A DNA stretch of 14,221 nt from an uncultured Paracoccaceae bacterium (lineage in GTDB: Bacteria; Pseudomonadota; Alphaproteobacteria; Rhodobacterales; Rhodobacteraceae): positions 1-14,221 of the forward strand of contig CAJXHQ010000027.1 in NCBI GenBank assembly GCA_913054485.1, in the 5' to 3' direction. The notes beneath the pieces were generated by a model that was not told where the DNA came from, did not search any database, and saw nothing but the letters and a program-made list of their open reading frames with translations. Made by a program: the position numbers and the translations under genes. How positions within the stretch are numbered: position 1 is the stretch's first letter; every line of letters starts with the position of its first letter. Positions 1 through 6,537 of the stretch are shown here, in pieces.

Positions 1-1
1 T

Positions 2-934
2 ATCGGTATCGGCATCGAAATCGGCGAGTACAATGGCTGGGAGGCCGTCATGGTCACCCAGAATTTCGCCGCCACCAATGCGGCAGTTGCGCTGGACACC
101 GAGCCGGGCAGCGCGCCGCCGCCCGACCCCGTTCCCGAGCCGCAGCCTGATCCGGAGCCCGAACCGCAGCCGCAACCCGAACCGGAACCGCAGCCCGAAC
201 CTGAGCCGGAGCCGGAGCCGGAGCCGGAGCCCGAACCGGAGCCTGCACCCGTGGTCAATGAGGCCCCGGTTGTCAGCACCAATGTGGTTACCACTGATCC
301 CGGAGTCTGGGCTTCTGTCGCTGATGCCACGACAGTCTTTGACGCCAATGGCGACGGCATGGTAAAATACGTAGTCAAGGACCCCAAGAAGCTGTTCCAG
401 TTCTCGCTGGACGGAATCGAACTGGCGCAACAGAAGACCTACACACTGAGCGCCGAAGAGTTCGAAGCCCTGCAGGTCACATCGGACACTGCCGGGCTGA
501 AGAAGATCCTCAAGGTGAAAGCACACGACGGCGAAGACTGGAGCGCCTGGGAGCAGTTCAACGTGATGACCACCCCGGACGGCGGCAAGCCGCTTGTGGC
601 GGTTGAAAATCTGATTCTTCCGGCGGACCAGTCCGTTGCGGTTCAGCTGGAGGATTTCCTGTCTGTGCTGGATGGTGACGGCGATGAACCCGAATGGTTT
701 GAACTGCGTGACCGGAGCGGCGCCGACAACTTTGTCTTCAAGGGAGACGCCATCGACGCAAGCAAGCCCTTCCGGGTCACGGCAGAGGAGCTGGACGAAG
801 TCCTGGTGCGGGGCGACGCCTCCACTGGCACAACCAAGCTGCAGGTGCGCGCCTTTGACGGCGAGGACCTCAGCAAATGGGAGGCCTTCACCGTGACCAC
901 GGTCGAGGAAGACAATCCGCTGGCACTGGCCTGA
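2..934 (+). CDS. Secreted CAP-domain protein, C-terminal part, with Pro-Glu linker and two adhesin-like repeats (5' end outside window)
   Basis: The frame is open from base 2, so the gene begins upstream; the ATG at 50 lies inside a domain and is not the start. The first ~22 visible residues (bases 2-67: [20 protein letters not shown], then NFA) look like the last strand of a CAP/SCP (PR-1-like) domain, normally an extracellular fold. A linker of alternating Pro and Glu/Gln follows (about 104-250). Then come two related units of about 100 residues (266-574 and 590-901). Each has a DG/DGDG stretch, a Phe-rich strand and a T(L/V)xAEE(F/L) segment, and ends in a signature of the type [19 protein letters not shown]. 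I recall such WSxW repeats from secreted alphaproteobacterial repeat proteins. The protein ends at TGA 932-934 without a visible sorting tail. The likely role is a secreted or surface-attached protein; substrate or partner cannot be told. The CAP assignment rests on a short stretch. Confidence 0.6.
   Translation: MGIGIEIGEYNGWEAVMVTQNFAATNAAVALDTEPGSAPPPDPVPEPQPDPEPEPQPQPEPEPQPEPEPEPEPEPEPEPEPAPVVNEAPVVSTNVVTTDPGVWASVADATTVFDANGDGMVKYVVKDPKKLFQFSLDGIELAQQKTYTLSAEEFEALQVTSDTAGLKKILKVKAHDGEDWSAWEQFNVMTTPDGGKPLVAVENLILPADQSVAVQLEDFLSVLDGDGDEPEWFELRDRSGADNFVFKGDAIDASKPFRVTAEELDEVLVRGDASTGTTKLQVRAFDGEDLSKWEAFTVTTVEEDNPLALA
131..247 (+). repeat. Pro-Glu coding hexamer repeat
   Basis: A low-complexity stretch encodes (P-E)n and (P-Q)n dipeptides. 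It includes four perfect GAGCCG copies in a row at 203-226, flanked by degenerate copies (GAGCCC, GAACCG, CAGCCC). The period of six keeps the reading frame, so copy-number change would only lengthen or shorten the extended acidic linker between the CAP domain and the C-terminal repeats. Confidence 0.85.
266..901 (+). repeat. Two tandem ~100-residue protein repeats
   Basis: Unit A (266-574) and unit B (590-901) align by eye: [14 protein letters not shown] with [14 protein letters not shown], then [21 protein letters not shown] with [20 protein letters not shown]. This is an internal duplication at protein level. The DNA has diverged, so the duplication is old. Confidence 0.75.
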
Positions 935-992
935 CCCCGGGGTCCTTGCCTGAGGCCTAACGCCCCCCCAATGCGCCGCCTCGGGCGAGGCG

Positions 993-1027
993 CCGCGTCC
1001 CGGCTCGCGCCGGGGCGCGGTTTTTTT
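993..1027 (+). terminator. Rho-independent terminator after the CAP-domain gene
   Basis: An 11-base-pair GC-rich stem (993-1003 with 1010-1020, one G-U pair) with a six-base loop is followed directly by TTTTTTT (1021-1027). It lies 59 bases after the stop at 934. A smaller hairpin (977-982 with 987-992) precedes it. Confidence 0.85.
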
Positions 1028-1157
1028 ATTTTCGGGCCCGCTGCACCAGGACGTGCACCTCTATGCGCAGCACCAATCCCGCCCGCATAAGCAGAAAGCA
1101 GCCCATTGAAGCACTCGTTTCCGGCGGCTGCCTGCGCATTTTCACTGCCGGACGCAT

Positions 1158-1172
1158 TGCAGCTATGCTGCA
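1158..1172. promoter_or_regulatory. TGCAGC-N3-GCTGCA palindrome, possible operator
   Basis: TGCAGCTATGCTGCA is a perfect six-base inverted repeat around a three-base centre, in non-coding DNA 27 bases before a series of RNA-type hairpins. No good sigma-70 boxes are visible at a fixed distance. It could bind a dimeric regulator; which one cannot be said. The PHA regulator PhaR binds TGC-rich sites, but its described half-sites are arranged the other way round. Confidence 0.3.
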
Positions 1173-1198
1173 GGTGAATTCCACTGTTACCTACCTCT

Positions 1199-1339
1199 GA
1201 CAGGAGTGCCCGCCTGTCTTTCTGAGGGCTGGCCACAGGCAACGCACCAGCCCTCCTCCCCGGAGCGGACCGCGCATCCCCATATCTGCGCGTGCCTCGT
1301 CCCGGCACCGGTCAAGGCACCGGTCCCTCCGGGTTTTTT
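1199..1339 (+). ncRNA. Candidate structured small RNA ending in its own terminator
   Basis: Between the CAP-domain gene's terminator and the VOC gene there is no convincing ORF, but there is a row of perfect hairpins. Stem 1199-1204/1213-1218 has 6 bp. Stem 1224-1232/1247-1255 has 9 bp and a 14-base loop. Stem 1271-1276/1287-1292 has 6 bp. A two-part stem 1301-1305/1329-1333 and 1307-1312/1319-1324 is followed by TTTTTT. The last has the form of an intrinsic terminator with no protein gene in front of it. The sequence CCTCCTCCC at 1252-1260 resembles the anti-Shine-Dalgarno motif of the 'cuckoo' (CcsR) RNAs of Rhodobacter, but here it partly lies in a stem, so family membership is unproven. 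The 5' end is a guess. Confidence 0.35.
1301..1339 (+). terminator. Orphan intrinsic terminator upstream of the VOC gene
   Basis: CCCGG (1301-1305) pairs with CCGGG (1329-1333), and inside it ACCGGT (1307-1312) pairs with ACCGGT (1319-1324). T6 follows at 1334-1339. It sits about 130 bases before the VOC start and about 270 bases after the previous terminator, so it should end a separate short transcript or act as a leader attenuator. Confidence 0.5.
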
Positions 1340-1351
1340 CCATTTCTCACA

Positions 1352-1422
1352 CGGAAGGCAGCCGCCTTCCGGACGGGTACTCAGCGGACCCCGCCAACAT
1401 GGCTTTCTCCGGCCCTGCCGGA
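1352..1422 (+). other. Two perfect hairpins in the VOC gene leader
   Basis: CGGAAGGC (1352-1359) pairs with GCCTTCCG (1364-1371) over a four-base loop, and TCCGGC (1408-1413) pairs with GCCGGA (1417-1422) over three bases. Neither is followed by a T run, so they are more likely leader-RNA structure than terminators. Apart from these and the features listed separately, I see nothing in 935-1470. Confidence 0.35.
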
Positions 1423-1470
1423 TGTGCAAGGCTTCCCCCACGCACCCATACCTAATCCGGAAGAGGGTTC

Positions 1471-1857
1471 ATGATTGATCACATCACAATCGGGGTGGCT
1501 GATTTTGCCCGGTCAGTTGCCTTCTACGACCGCGCTTTCAAACCGCTGGGCGTTTCACGATTGCTCACGCCTGCGCCGGACCATACGGATGGCGTGGCGG
1601 TCACCGGCTATGGCGACAGCCGCCCCTGGTTCTGGCTTGCCGAAGAGGACACAACGCGCGGCAAGCTGCATATCGCCTTCACTGCCAGGGATCATGCCAG
1701 CCTCGATGCGTTTCATACCGCGGCGTTGCGGGCTGGCGGGCAGGACAATGGTGCGCCGGGTCTCAGGCCGCGCTATCACCCGGACTACTACGCTGCATAT
1801 GTAATTGATCCTGACGGGCACAATATCAAGGCCGTCTGCCGCAGACCCGTCCCGTAG
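1471..1857 (+). CDS. VOC-family (glyoxalase/dioxygenase fold) protein
   Basis: The product has 128 residues, the usual size of a single VOC module pair. It starts MIDHITIGVADFARSVAFYD, where His4 is the normal first metal ligand. GKLHIAF (His67) follows in the middle, and the end has the typical block HPDYYAAYVIDPDGHN. In this family the block is usually followed by I-E-A-V-C, with the Glu as last metal ligand; here residue 120 is Lys (NIKAVC). The fold call is firm, but the substrate is unknown and metal catalysis is doubtful with this change. A ribosome site GGAAGAGGG (1459-1467) precedes the ATG by three bases. The gene stands alone, convergent with xylG, and has no obvious link to xylose use. 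Confidence 0.85.
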   Translation: MIDHITIGVADFARSVAFYDRAFKPLGVSRLLTPAPDHTDGVAVTGYGDSRPWFWLAEEDTTRGKLHIAFTARDHASLDAFHTAALRAGGQDNGAPGLRPRYHPDYYAAYVIDPDGHNIKAVCRRPVP

Positions 1858-1890
1858 ATGATATCTGCCTGCACGCGCCGGGGCGCTGAT

Positions 1891-1924
1891 AAATGTAAAC
1901 GCCCCCGCAGTTTCCTGCGAGGGC
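1891..1924 (-). terminator. Terminator of the xylFHG operon
   Basis: On the minus strand a ten-position stem (1924-1915 with 1910-1901; the one mismatch becomes a G-U pair in this RNA) with a four-base loop is followed by the T-rich sequence GTTTACATTT. It starts 10 bases after the xylG stop. Read on the plus strand the stem has no T run, so it should stop mainly xyl transcription. Confidence 0.6.
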
Positions 1925-1933
1925 AGAGTGCTG

Positions 1934-2719
1934 TCAGGCCGCAGCCGCCTCGGGCTTCTTGCCGAGGATGATCATCGACAGAAGGTCATCGTCGGTCACA
2001 TCGTCGATGTCGACGGTGCCGACCAGCTGACCGTTTTTCATCACGCTGGCCCGGTCGCAGAGCTCCATCACCGCGTGCACATCGTGGTCAATCAGGAAGA
2101 TGCCGATGCCCTGCGCCTTCAGCTGCTGGATCAGCTCGGCCACCATCTGGGTCTCATGCGGGCCAAGTGCGGCTGTGGGTTCGTCCATGATCAGGATCTT
2201 GGCATTGAAATAGACCGCGCGGGCAATGGCCACCGACTGCCGCTGACCACCTGACAGGGCCGAAACCGGCTCCGAGAACTTACGGAAGTTGGGGTTGAGC
2301 CCGCCCATGATCTTACGGCACTCCGCCTCCATCGCGGCGTCGTTGACCAGCCCGAACGGCGTGGTGATCTCACGCCCCAGGAACAGGTTCGACGCCGCAT
2401 CAAGGTTATCTGCCAGCGCCAGCGTCTGGTAGATCGTCTCGATATTGTGGGTGCGGGCATCGCGGGGGTTGGTGATCTCCACCTTGTTGCCGTTGATCCG
2501 GATCTCGCCCGAGTCCATCTGGTAAGCGCCGGATAGAACCTTGATCAGGGTCGATTTTCCGGCACCGTTGTGGCCCAGAAGGCCAACAACTTCGCCGGGG
2601 TGCAGATCAACGCTGACCTTGTCGACGGCCTTGACCCCGCCAAAGGCGATGGAGATGTCATTCATCTCCACCATCGGTGTCGCGCCCTGGGCGCGCAGTT
2701 CTTTCGGAGAGGTCATCAT
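1934..2719 (-). CDS. xylG: Sugar ABC transporter ATPase, single-domain XylG/FrcA type
   Basis: This is the ATPase that energises xylose import together with XylH and XylF. Its 261 residues hold one complete ABC domain: Walker [10 protein letters not shown] (49-57), Q-loop Gln98, signature LSGGQ (155-159), Walker B ILIMDE (175-180) and switch His212 in LIDHD. The XylG of E. coli has about 510 residues with two fused ABC domains, so this one must work as a homodimer, as FrcA-type sugar ATPases do. The ATG (2719-2717) overlaps the xylH stop by ATGA; a second ATG follows at 2716, so the exact start could be one codon later. The tail is KKPEAAAA. Specificity is inferred from the neighbouring xylose genes; the ATPase itself does not reveal the sugar. 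Confidence 0.9.
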   Translation of the reverse strand: MMTSPKELRAQGATPMVEMNDISIAFGGVKAVDKVSVDLHPGEVVGLLGHNGAGKSTLIKVLSGAYQMDSGEIRINGNKVEITNPRDARTHNIETIYQTLALADNLDAASNLFLGREITTPFGLVNDAAMEAECRKIMGGLNPNFRKFSEPVSALSGGQRQSVAIARAVYFNAKILIMDEPTAALGPHETQMVAELIQQLKAQGIGIFLIDHDVHAVMELCDRASVMKNGQLVGTVDIDDVTDDDLLSMIILGKKPEAAAA

Positions 2720-4014
2720 TTTGCTCCCAGACGCTTGCGGTAGACAATGTCGATCCAGACAGCCGCGACCAGCACGGTGCCGACAACGATGTTCTGGAAC
2801 GGGGCATCAACGCCAACCATGGCCATGCCCGAATGCAGGCTCTGCATGATCAGCGCGCCGAGAATGGCGCCATATATGGTCCCGATGCCGCCCGACAGCG
2901 CAGTGCCGCCGATCACCGCCGCCGCGATCACCCGCAGCTCGTCCAGGGTGCCGATGTCATTGGAGTGGTTGGCCAGACGGGCCGAGGCCACCACCGCGGA
3001 CAGCGCGCAGAGGAAACCCATCAGGGCGAAGATCTTCACCGTCAGCATACGGGTGTTGATGCCCGACAGCTCTGCCGCGTCAGGGTTGCCGCCGGTGGCA
3101 AAGATGTAGCGGCCCAGGCGGGTGCGCTGTGCCACGATGGTCATCACCACCGCCACGCCGATCAGGATCAGCACCGAGATCGGCAGGCCATAGCCCACAA
3201 CCAGACCTTCCGGCATGGTCTCACCCTGTGCTTCCATCATCCGCTTCAGGCGGCGGGCCGGGATCTGGTAGCTGTTGAGAATCCAGACAAAGCCGAGGAT
3301 CGACCCGGCGGTCAGCCCGCAGATCACGGTTTCGGCCCAGATGGGTTTCACCGGGAATTCATGCGCCAGTTTGGCGCGCCGACCGTTCAGGATCGCAGCC
3401 ACCGCCAGTGCAGCCGCCACAAGGCCGATGATCCAGCTCCAGGTGGTGCCCATAGTGCCATTGATGCCGCCGAACATCATGAAGGTCTTGTCCAGCGGGC
3501 CGATGGTCTGCCCGTCGGTCATGTACCAGGCGACGTTGCGCCAGACCAGCAGGCCGCCGAGGGTGACGATGAAGGCAGGGATGGTCAGATAGCCGACCAT
3601 CCAGCCGTGAAAGGCGCCGATCAGCGTGCCCGCAGCCAGACCGACCACGATCGTCACTGCCCAGGTCACCGGGTGGTTCAGCCCCAGCCCCAGCACATGG
3701 GGCAGCAGCTCGGTCTGGGTCATCGCCATGACGGCCGAACAGGTCGCCAGCAGCGCGCCGACGCTCAGGTCGATATGGCGCGTGACAATTACAAAGACCA
3801 TGCCGGTGGCCATGATCGCGACCGAGACGGTCTGGATCGTCAGGTTGAAGATATTGCGCGGGGTCAGGAAACGTCCATCAGTAAGGATGTTGAACCCGAT
3901 ACAAAGGATTACAAAGGCGCCAATCATACCCAATAGCCGCATATCCAGTTCCAATTGCTGGAACAGGCCGCGTTTCTGCTGCTCGGGGATTGGCTGAGAC
4001 GTGGTTTCGGTCAT
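2716..4014 (-). CDS. xylH: D-xylose ABC transporter permease XylH
   Basis: This is the inner-membrane permease of the xylose importer, 432 residues, in the AraH/RbsC/XylH family. About ten hydrophobic spans are visible, starting near LLGMIGAFVILCIGFNIL. It carries family blocks ATGMVFVIVTRHIDLSVGA, GYLTIPAFIVTLGGLLVWRN, RLGRYIFATGGNPDAAELSG and AVIGGTALSGGIGTIYGA. It is somewhat longer than the E. coli protein (393), partly through a charged N-terminal tail. I chose the ATG at 4014 (MTETTSQP), with TGGAG 8 bases before it, over a GTG 51 bases upstream that would lie against the intergenic stem-loop. The gap to xylF is 89 bases; the overlap with xylG is 4 bases. Confidence 0.9.
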   Translation of the reverse strand: MTETTSQPIPEQQKRGLFQQLELDMRLLGMIGAFVILCIGFNILTDGRFLTPRNIFNLTIQTVSVAIMATGMVFVIVTRHIDLSVGALLATCSAVMAMTQTELLPHVLGLGLNHPVTWAVTIVVGLAAGTLIGAFHGWMVGYLTIPAFIVTLGGLLVWRNVAWYMTDGQTIGPLDKTFMMFGGINGTMGTTWSWIIGLVAAALAVAAILNGRRAKLAHEFPVKPIWAETVICGLTAGSILGFVWILNSYQIPARRLKRMMEAQGETMPEGLVVGYGLPISVLILIGVAVVMTIVAQRTRLGRYIFATGGNPDAAELSGINTRMLTVKIFALMGFLCALSAVVASARLANHSNDIGTLDELRVIAAAVIGGTALSGGIGTIYGAILGALIMQSLHSGMAMVGVDAPFQNIVVGTVLVAAVWIDIVYRKRLGAK

Positions 4015-4053
4015 GTCCGAACTCCAGTATTCAGCGGGGAGAATTTTTAACGT

Positions 4054-4084
4054 GGCACGCCCCACAAACTAGGCGGGACGTGCC
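4054..4084 (-). promoter_or_regulatory. Stem-loop between xylF and xylH
   Basis: A ten-pair stem (4084-4075 with 4063-4054, one U-G pair in the minus-strand RNA) with an 11-base loop lies 20 bases after the xylF stop. The RNA after it reads ACGUUAAAAAUU, which is not a typical U run. It therefore looks more like a processing or stability hairpin than a full terminator. Hairpins at this place in binding-protein transporter operons commonly keep the binding-protein mRNA more abundant than the permease part. Confidence 0.55.
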
Positions 4085-4103
4085 TGATATCAACTGTTTA
4101 GGA

Positions 4104-5132
4104 TCAGTTGCAGGGGGCCGGGCCGCCGGTCACACCCTGGCAGAGCGCCTCTTTGGTGATCCAGCCTGCATCGACCACTGCCGACAGGTTGCCCTTGGTC
4201 ACCGGAACCGGTGCGAGGAACATCGAGGTCATCTCTGTGCCCGCCGGAGAGGTCCAGGAGCCCGCGCCATCAACGTCGCCCATGGCAGAGCCGCCGGCCA
4301 GTGCCACAGCGATTTCACCCGCTGCACGGCCCAGATCGCGTGCGTCCTTCCAGACCGAAACAGTCTGCGTGCCCTTGGCAACACGGTTCAGCGCCGCGTG
4401 GTCGCCATCCTGGCCAGAGACCGGAATGCCGTCCATGCCCTGTGCGGTCAGCGCCGCAACCACACCGCCCGCGGTGCCGTCGTTGGAAGCCACAACCGCA
4501 TCCACCATGTTGTCGTTGGCGGTCAGGATCTGCTCCATGCTGCGCTGTGCGTTGGCGGGCAGCCAGCCATCTGTATAGGCCTCGCCCACGATGGTGATGT
4601 CGCCGGCGTCAATCGCCGCCTGGATGATCTCCTGCTGGCCGCCGCGCAGGAAGTCTGCATTCGGGTCGGTGCCGGAGCCCTTGATCATCACATAGTTACC
4701 CTTGGGCTGCGCTTCGAACACGGCGCGCGCCTGCATCCGGCCCACTTCGACGTTATCGAAGGTCAGGTAGAATGCGCGGCTGTCTTCGATCAGGCGGTCA
4801 TAAGCGATAACCGGGATGCCTTCGTCGGCTGCGGCCTGAACCGCCGGGCCGATGGCCTGTGCGTCCTGTGCCAGCACGATCAGCGCGTCCACACCCTGCG
4901 CGATCAGGCTTTCGATATCCGACAGCTGCTTTGAGGACGACGACTGCGCGTCGGCCGGGATATAGGACGCACCGCCCGCGTTCAGCGCTTCGACGATAGC
5001 TGCCTCATCCGTCTTCCAGCGTTCTTCCTGGAAGTTCGACCAGCTCACGCCGACCGTCAGATCCGCAGCCAGCGCTGCGCTGCCTGCAAATGCGGCCAGT
5101 GCCGCGATAGAGATTCCATTCAGGATTTTCAT
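4104..5132 (-). CDS. xylF: Periplasmic D-xylose-binding protein XylF
   Basis: This is the soluble binding protein that delivers xylose to XylHG. Its 342 residues begin with a clear Sec signal peptide ([20 protein letters not shown], probably cut before ADLTVG). The mature part follows the XylF pattern closely: ERWKTD near the N-terminus, [80 protein letters not shown] and [10 protein letters not shown]. Two Cys near the end ([13 protein letters not shown]) may form a disulfide, an addition I do not recall from E. coli XylF. I chose the ATG at 5132 because AGGGAGGAG (5149-5141) stands eight bases before it and the signal peptide starts there. It is the first gene of the minus-strand importer operon, divergent from xylR. 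Confidence 0.92.
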   Translation of the reverse strand: MKILNGISIAALAAFAGSAALAADLTVGVSWSNFQEERWKTDEAAIVEALNAGGASYIPADAQSSSSKQLSDIESLIAQGVDALIVLAQDAQAIGPAVQAAADEGIPVIAYDRLIEDSRAFYLTFDNVEVGRMQARAVFEAQPKGNYVMIKGSGTDPNADFLRGGQQEIIQAAIDAGDITIVGEAYTDGWLPANAQRSMEQILTANDNMVDAVVASNDGTAGGVVAALTAQGMDGIPVSGQDGDHAALNRVAKGTQTVSVWKDARDLGRAAGEIAVALAGGSAMGDVDGAGSWTSPAGTEMTSMFLAPVPVTKGNLSAVVDAGWITKEALCQGVTGGPAPCN

Positions 5133-5195
5133 TATTAACACTCCTCCCTGGCGATAATCGGAACCCCCTCTCCTATGGGGCACCTTACGGATTCG

Positions 5196-5224
5196 GGTCT
5201 AGCACTATTTTTTTTGATATTCAA
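5196..5224 (-). promoter_or_regulatory. Predicted xylFHG promoter
   Basis: On the minus strand TTGAAT (5224-5219) and TAGACC (5201-5196) are separated by 17 bases, about 63 bases before the xylF ATG. The -35 box lies inside the AT-rich palindrome. The -10 box is only a moderate match. Confidence 0.4.
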
Positions 5225-5231
5225 ATTAAAT
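5207..5231. promoter_or_regulatory. AT-rich palindrome, candidate XylR operator between xylF and xylR
   Basis: A 25-base imperfect inverted repeat has a perfect core TTTGA-TAT-TCAAA (5213-5225) and outer arms ATTT/AAAT (5207-5210, 5228-5231); 9 of 12 position pairs match. It stands out from GC-rich surroundings and contains the -35 boxes of both divergent promoters, the expected place for a repressor that controls transporter and regulator together. Binding by XylR is inferred. Confidence 0.5.
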
Positions 5232-5241
5232 CGTGTATCGT
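5214..5241 (+). promoter_or_regulatory. Predicted xylR promoter
   Basis: TTGATA (5214-5219) and TATCGT (5236-5241) are 16 bases apart. The -35 box overlaps the palindrome and almost coincides with the -35 box of the divergent xylF promoter. A transcript from here would start near 5248, so the first in-frame GTG (5233) cannot be the xylR start. Confidence 0.4.
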
Positions 5242-5319
5242 CACTGCACGGCTGGGGAACAGGCTATGGCTTTTAGGGGCTGCATGACCGATAAACCGCC
5301 GCAAATAGGGGGGAACGGC

Positions 5320-6537
5320 ATGGCACGGCGGGCAAAGCTTTCACATTCGGGCGAACAGCGCGAAACCGCACGGGCGCATATTCTTGAGGCGATCCGCACA
5401 GCAGGAAGTATTGCGCGGATCGACATTGCCCAGGAGACCCGCACCAGCCCGGCCACGGTCACCGCCATCACCGCTGAGCTGATTGCGGCCGGCATGATCG
5501 AGGAGATCACCCCCGAGGCGCCGCCGCAGGCCGCCAAACGGGGCCGCCCGAGGGTGGCGCTGAAGATCCGCGGTGACGCGCACCGGATCGCCGGCGTGAA
5601 AGTCTCGCGCCGGGTGATTTCCGCCGTGATCACCGATTTTGAAGGCAATGAGACCGCCAGCCATCAATACCAGATGGACCGCGGATCCATGCCCGCGCAG
5701 GAGCTGTGCAGTGAGATTTTCAAGGCACTCACGGAAACCTGCGCCAAGGGCGGCTTCACGGTTCAGGATCTGTCGGGCATCGGCGTCGGGCTTGCGGGCC
5801 TGATCGATGCCAAACGCAGCTTTGTTTACTGGTCCTCATCCATGGAGGAGCGCAACGTCGACCTTGGCGCCCTTATGGAAGCCATGGCCCCCTGCCCGGT
5901 CTTCATCGACAATGACGCCAATCTCGTGGCCAAGGCCGAACACCTGTTCGGCGAGGGGCGCAATGTGTCCGACTTCATCGTGATCACAATCGAACACGGC
6001 GTCGGCATGGGGATCGTCATCAATAACGAGGTCTACCGCGGCAGCCGCGGCTGCGGCGCGGAATTCGGCCATACCAAGGTCCAGCTGGAAGGCGCGCTCT
6101 GCCAATGCGGCCAGCGCGGCTGCCTGGAGGCCTATGTCGGCGACTATGCGCTCTTGCGCGAGGCCAATATCACCAGCGGTGCGGAGCGGCATAAGGACCT
6201 CGCCTCGCTGTTTGAAACCGCCAAGGCAGGCGACGCCATGGCGCAGTCGATCCTGGACAGGGCCGGGCGGATGTTTGCCATGGGTCTGGCCAATGTGGTC
6301 AATATCTTCGACCCCAAGCTGATCGTGCTGTCCGGGGCGCGGCTGTCCTTTGACTATCTCTACTCCGATCATGTGATCGAGGAAATGAAGCGCTGGATCG
6401 TTCAGGTGGACGCCCCCCTGCCCGAGGTGAAAGTGCACGGCTGGGGCGACCTGATGTGGGCCAAGGGGGCGGCGGGTTACGCGATCGAGGAAGTCTCGGC
6501 GTTGCGTGTAAGGGAGCTTGCCGCCAATGCGGGCTGA
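5320..6537 (+). CDS. xylR: ROK-family transcriptional regulator XylR
   Basis: This is a probable xylose-responsive repressor of the flanking xyl genes. Its 405 residues start with a winged helix-turn-helix (about 16-65: TARAHILEAIRTAGSIARID, then TSPATVTAITAELIAAGMIE) and the basic turn KRGRPRVAL. The ROK sugar-binding domain follows. It has GVGLAGLID, the D197-N-D199 motif (FIDNDAN), HGVGMGIVINNEVYRG, EFGH (248-251), and the zinc site CQCGQRGCLE with Cys261, Cys263 and Cys268. All key ROK positions are present, so ligand binding should be intact. I prefer the ATG at 5320, with AGGGGGG (5307-5313) six bases before it; the ATG at 5284, after AGGGG, is the alternative. The gene is divergent from xylFHG and overlaps the next gene by 11 bases. 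The xylose assignment comes from context. Confidence 0.88.
   Translation: MARRAKLSHSGEQRETARAHILEAIRTAGSIARIDIAQETRTSPATVTAITAELIAAGMIEEITPEAPPQAAKRGRPRVALKIRGDAHRIAGVKVSRRVISAVITDFEGNETASHQYQMDRGSMPAQELCSEIFKALTETCAKGGFTVQDLSGIGVGLAGLIDAKRSFVYWSSSMEERNVDLGALMEAMAPCPVFIDNDANLVAKAEHLFGEGRNVSDFIVITIEHGVGMGIVINNEVYRGSRGCGAEFGHTKVQLEGALCQCGQRGCLEAYVGDYALLREANITSGAERHKDLASLFETAKAGDAMAQSILDRAGRMFAMGLANVVNIFDPKLIVLSGARLSFDYLYSDHVIEEMKRWIVQVDAPLPEVKVHGWGDLMWAKGAAGYAIEEVSALRVRELAANAG

Noticed and set aside
203..226. Hexamer repeat as a phase-variation switch
   Set aside because: Period six keeps the frame, so on/off switching is not possible; only linker length could change.
643..1308. A 221-codon minus-strand frame across the end of the CAP gene and the gap
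   Set aside because: It runs through the terminator at 993-1027 and the opposite gene; composition is Arg/Ser/Gly-rich without motifs.
1292..1474. A small plus-strand frame ending in ATGA with the VOC start
   Set aside because: It begins with GTG inside the terminator hairpin, has no ribosome site and no recognisable protein features.
1206..1478. A 90-codon plus-strand frame over the hairpin region
   Set aside because: It crosses the orphan terminator and has Pro/His/Cys-rich content typical of non-coding GC-rich DNA.
2677..3936. A 419-codon open frame on the plus strand opposite xylH
   Set aside because: It is antisense to a clear membrane protein, rich in His, Asp, Arg and Gln with no domain pattern, as expected from GC-rich third positions.
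5233..5319. Longer xylR reading frame from GTG 5233
   Set aside because: The codon lies between the predicted -35 and -10 boxes of xylR, and the extra residues have no family similarity; ATG 5320 has the best ribosome site.
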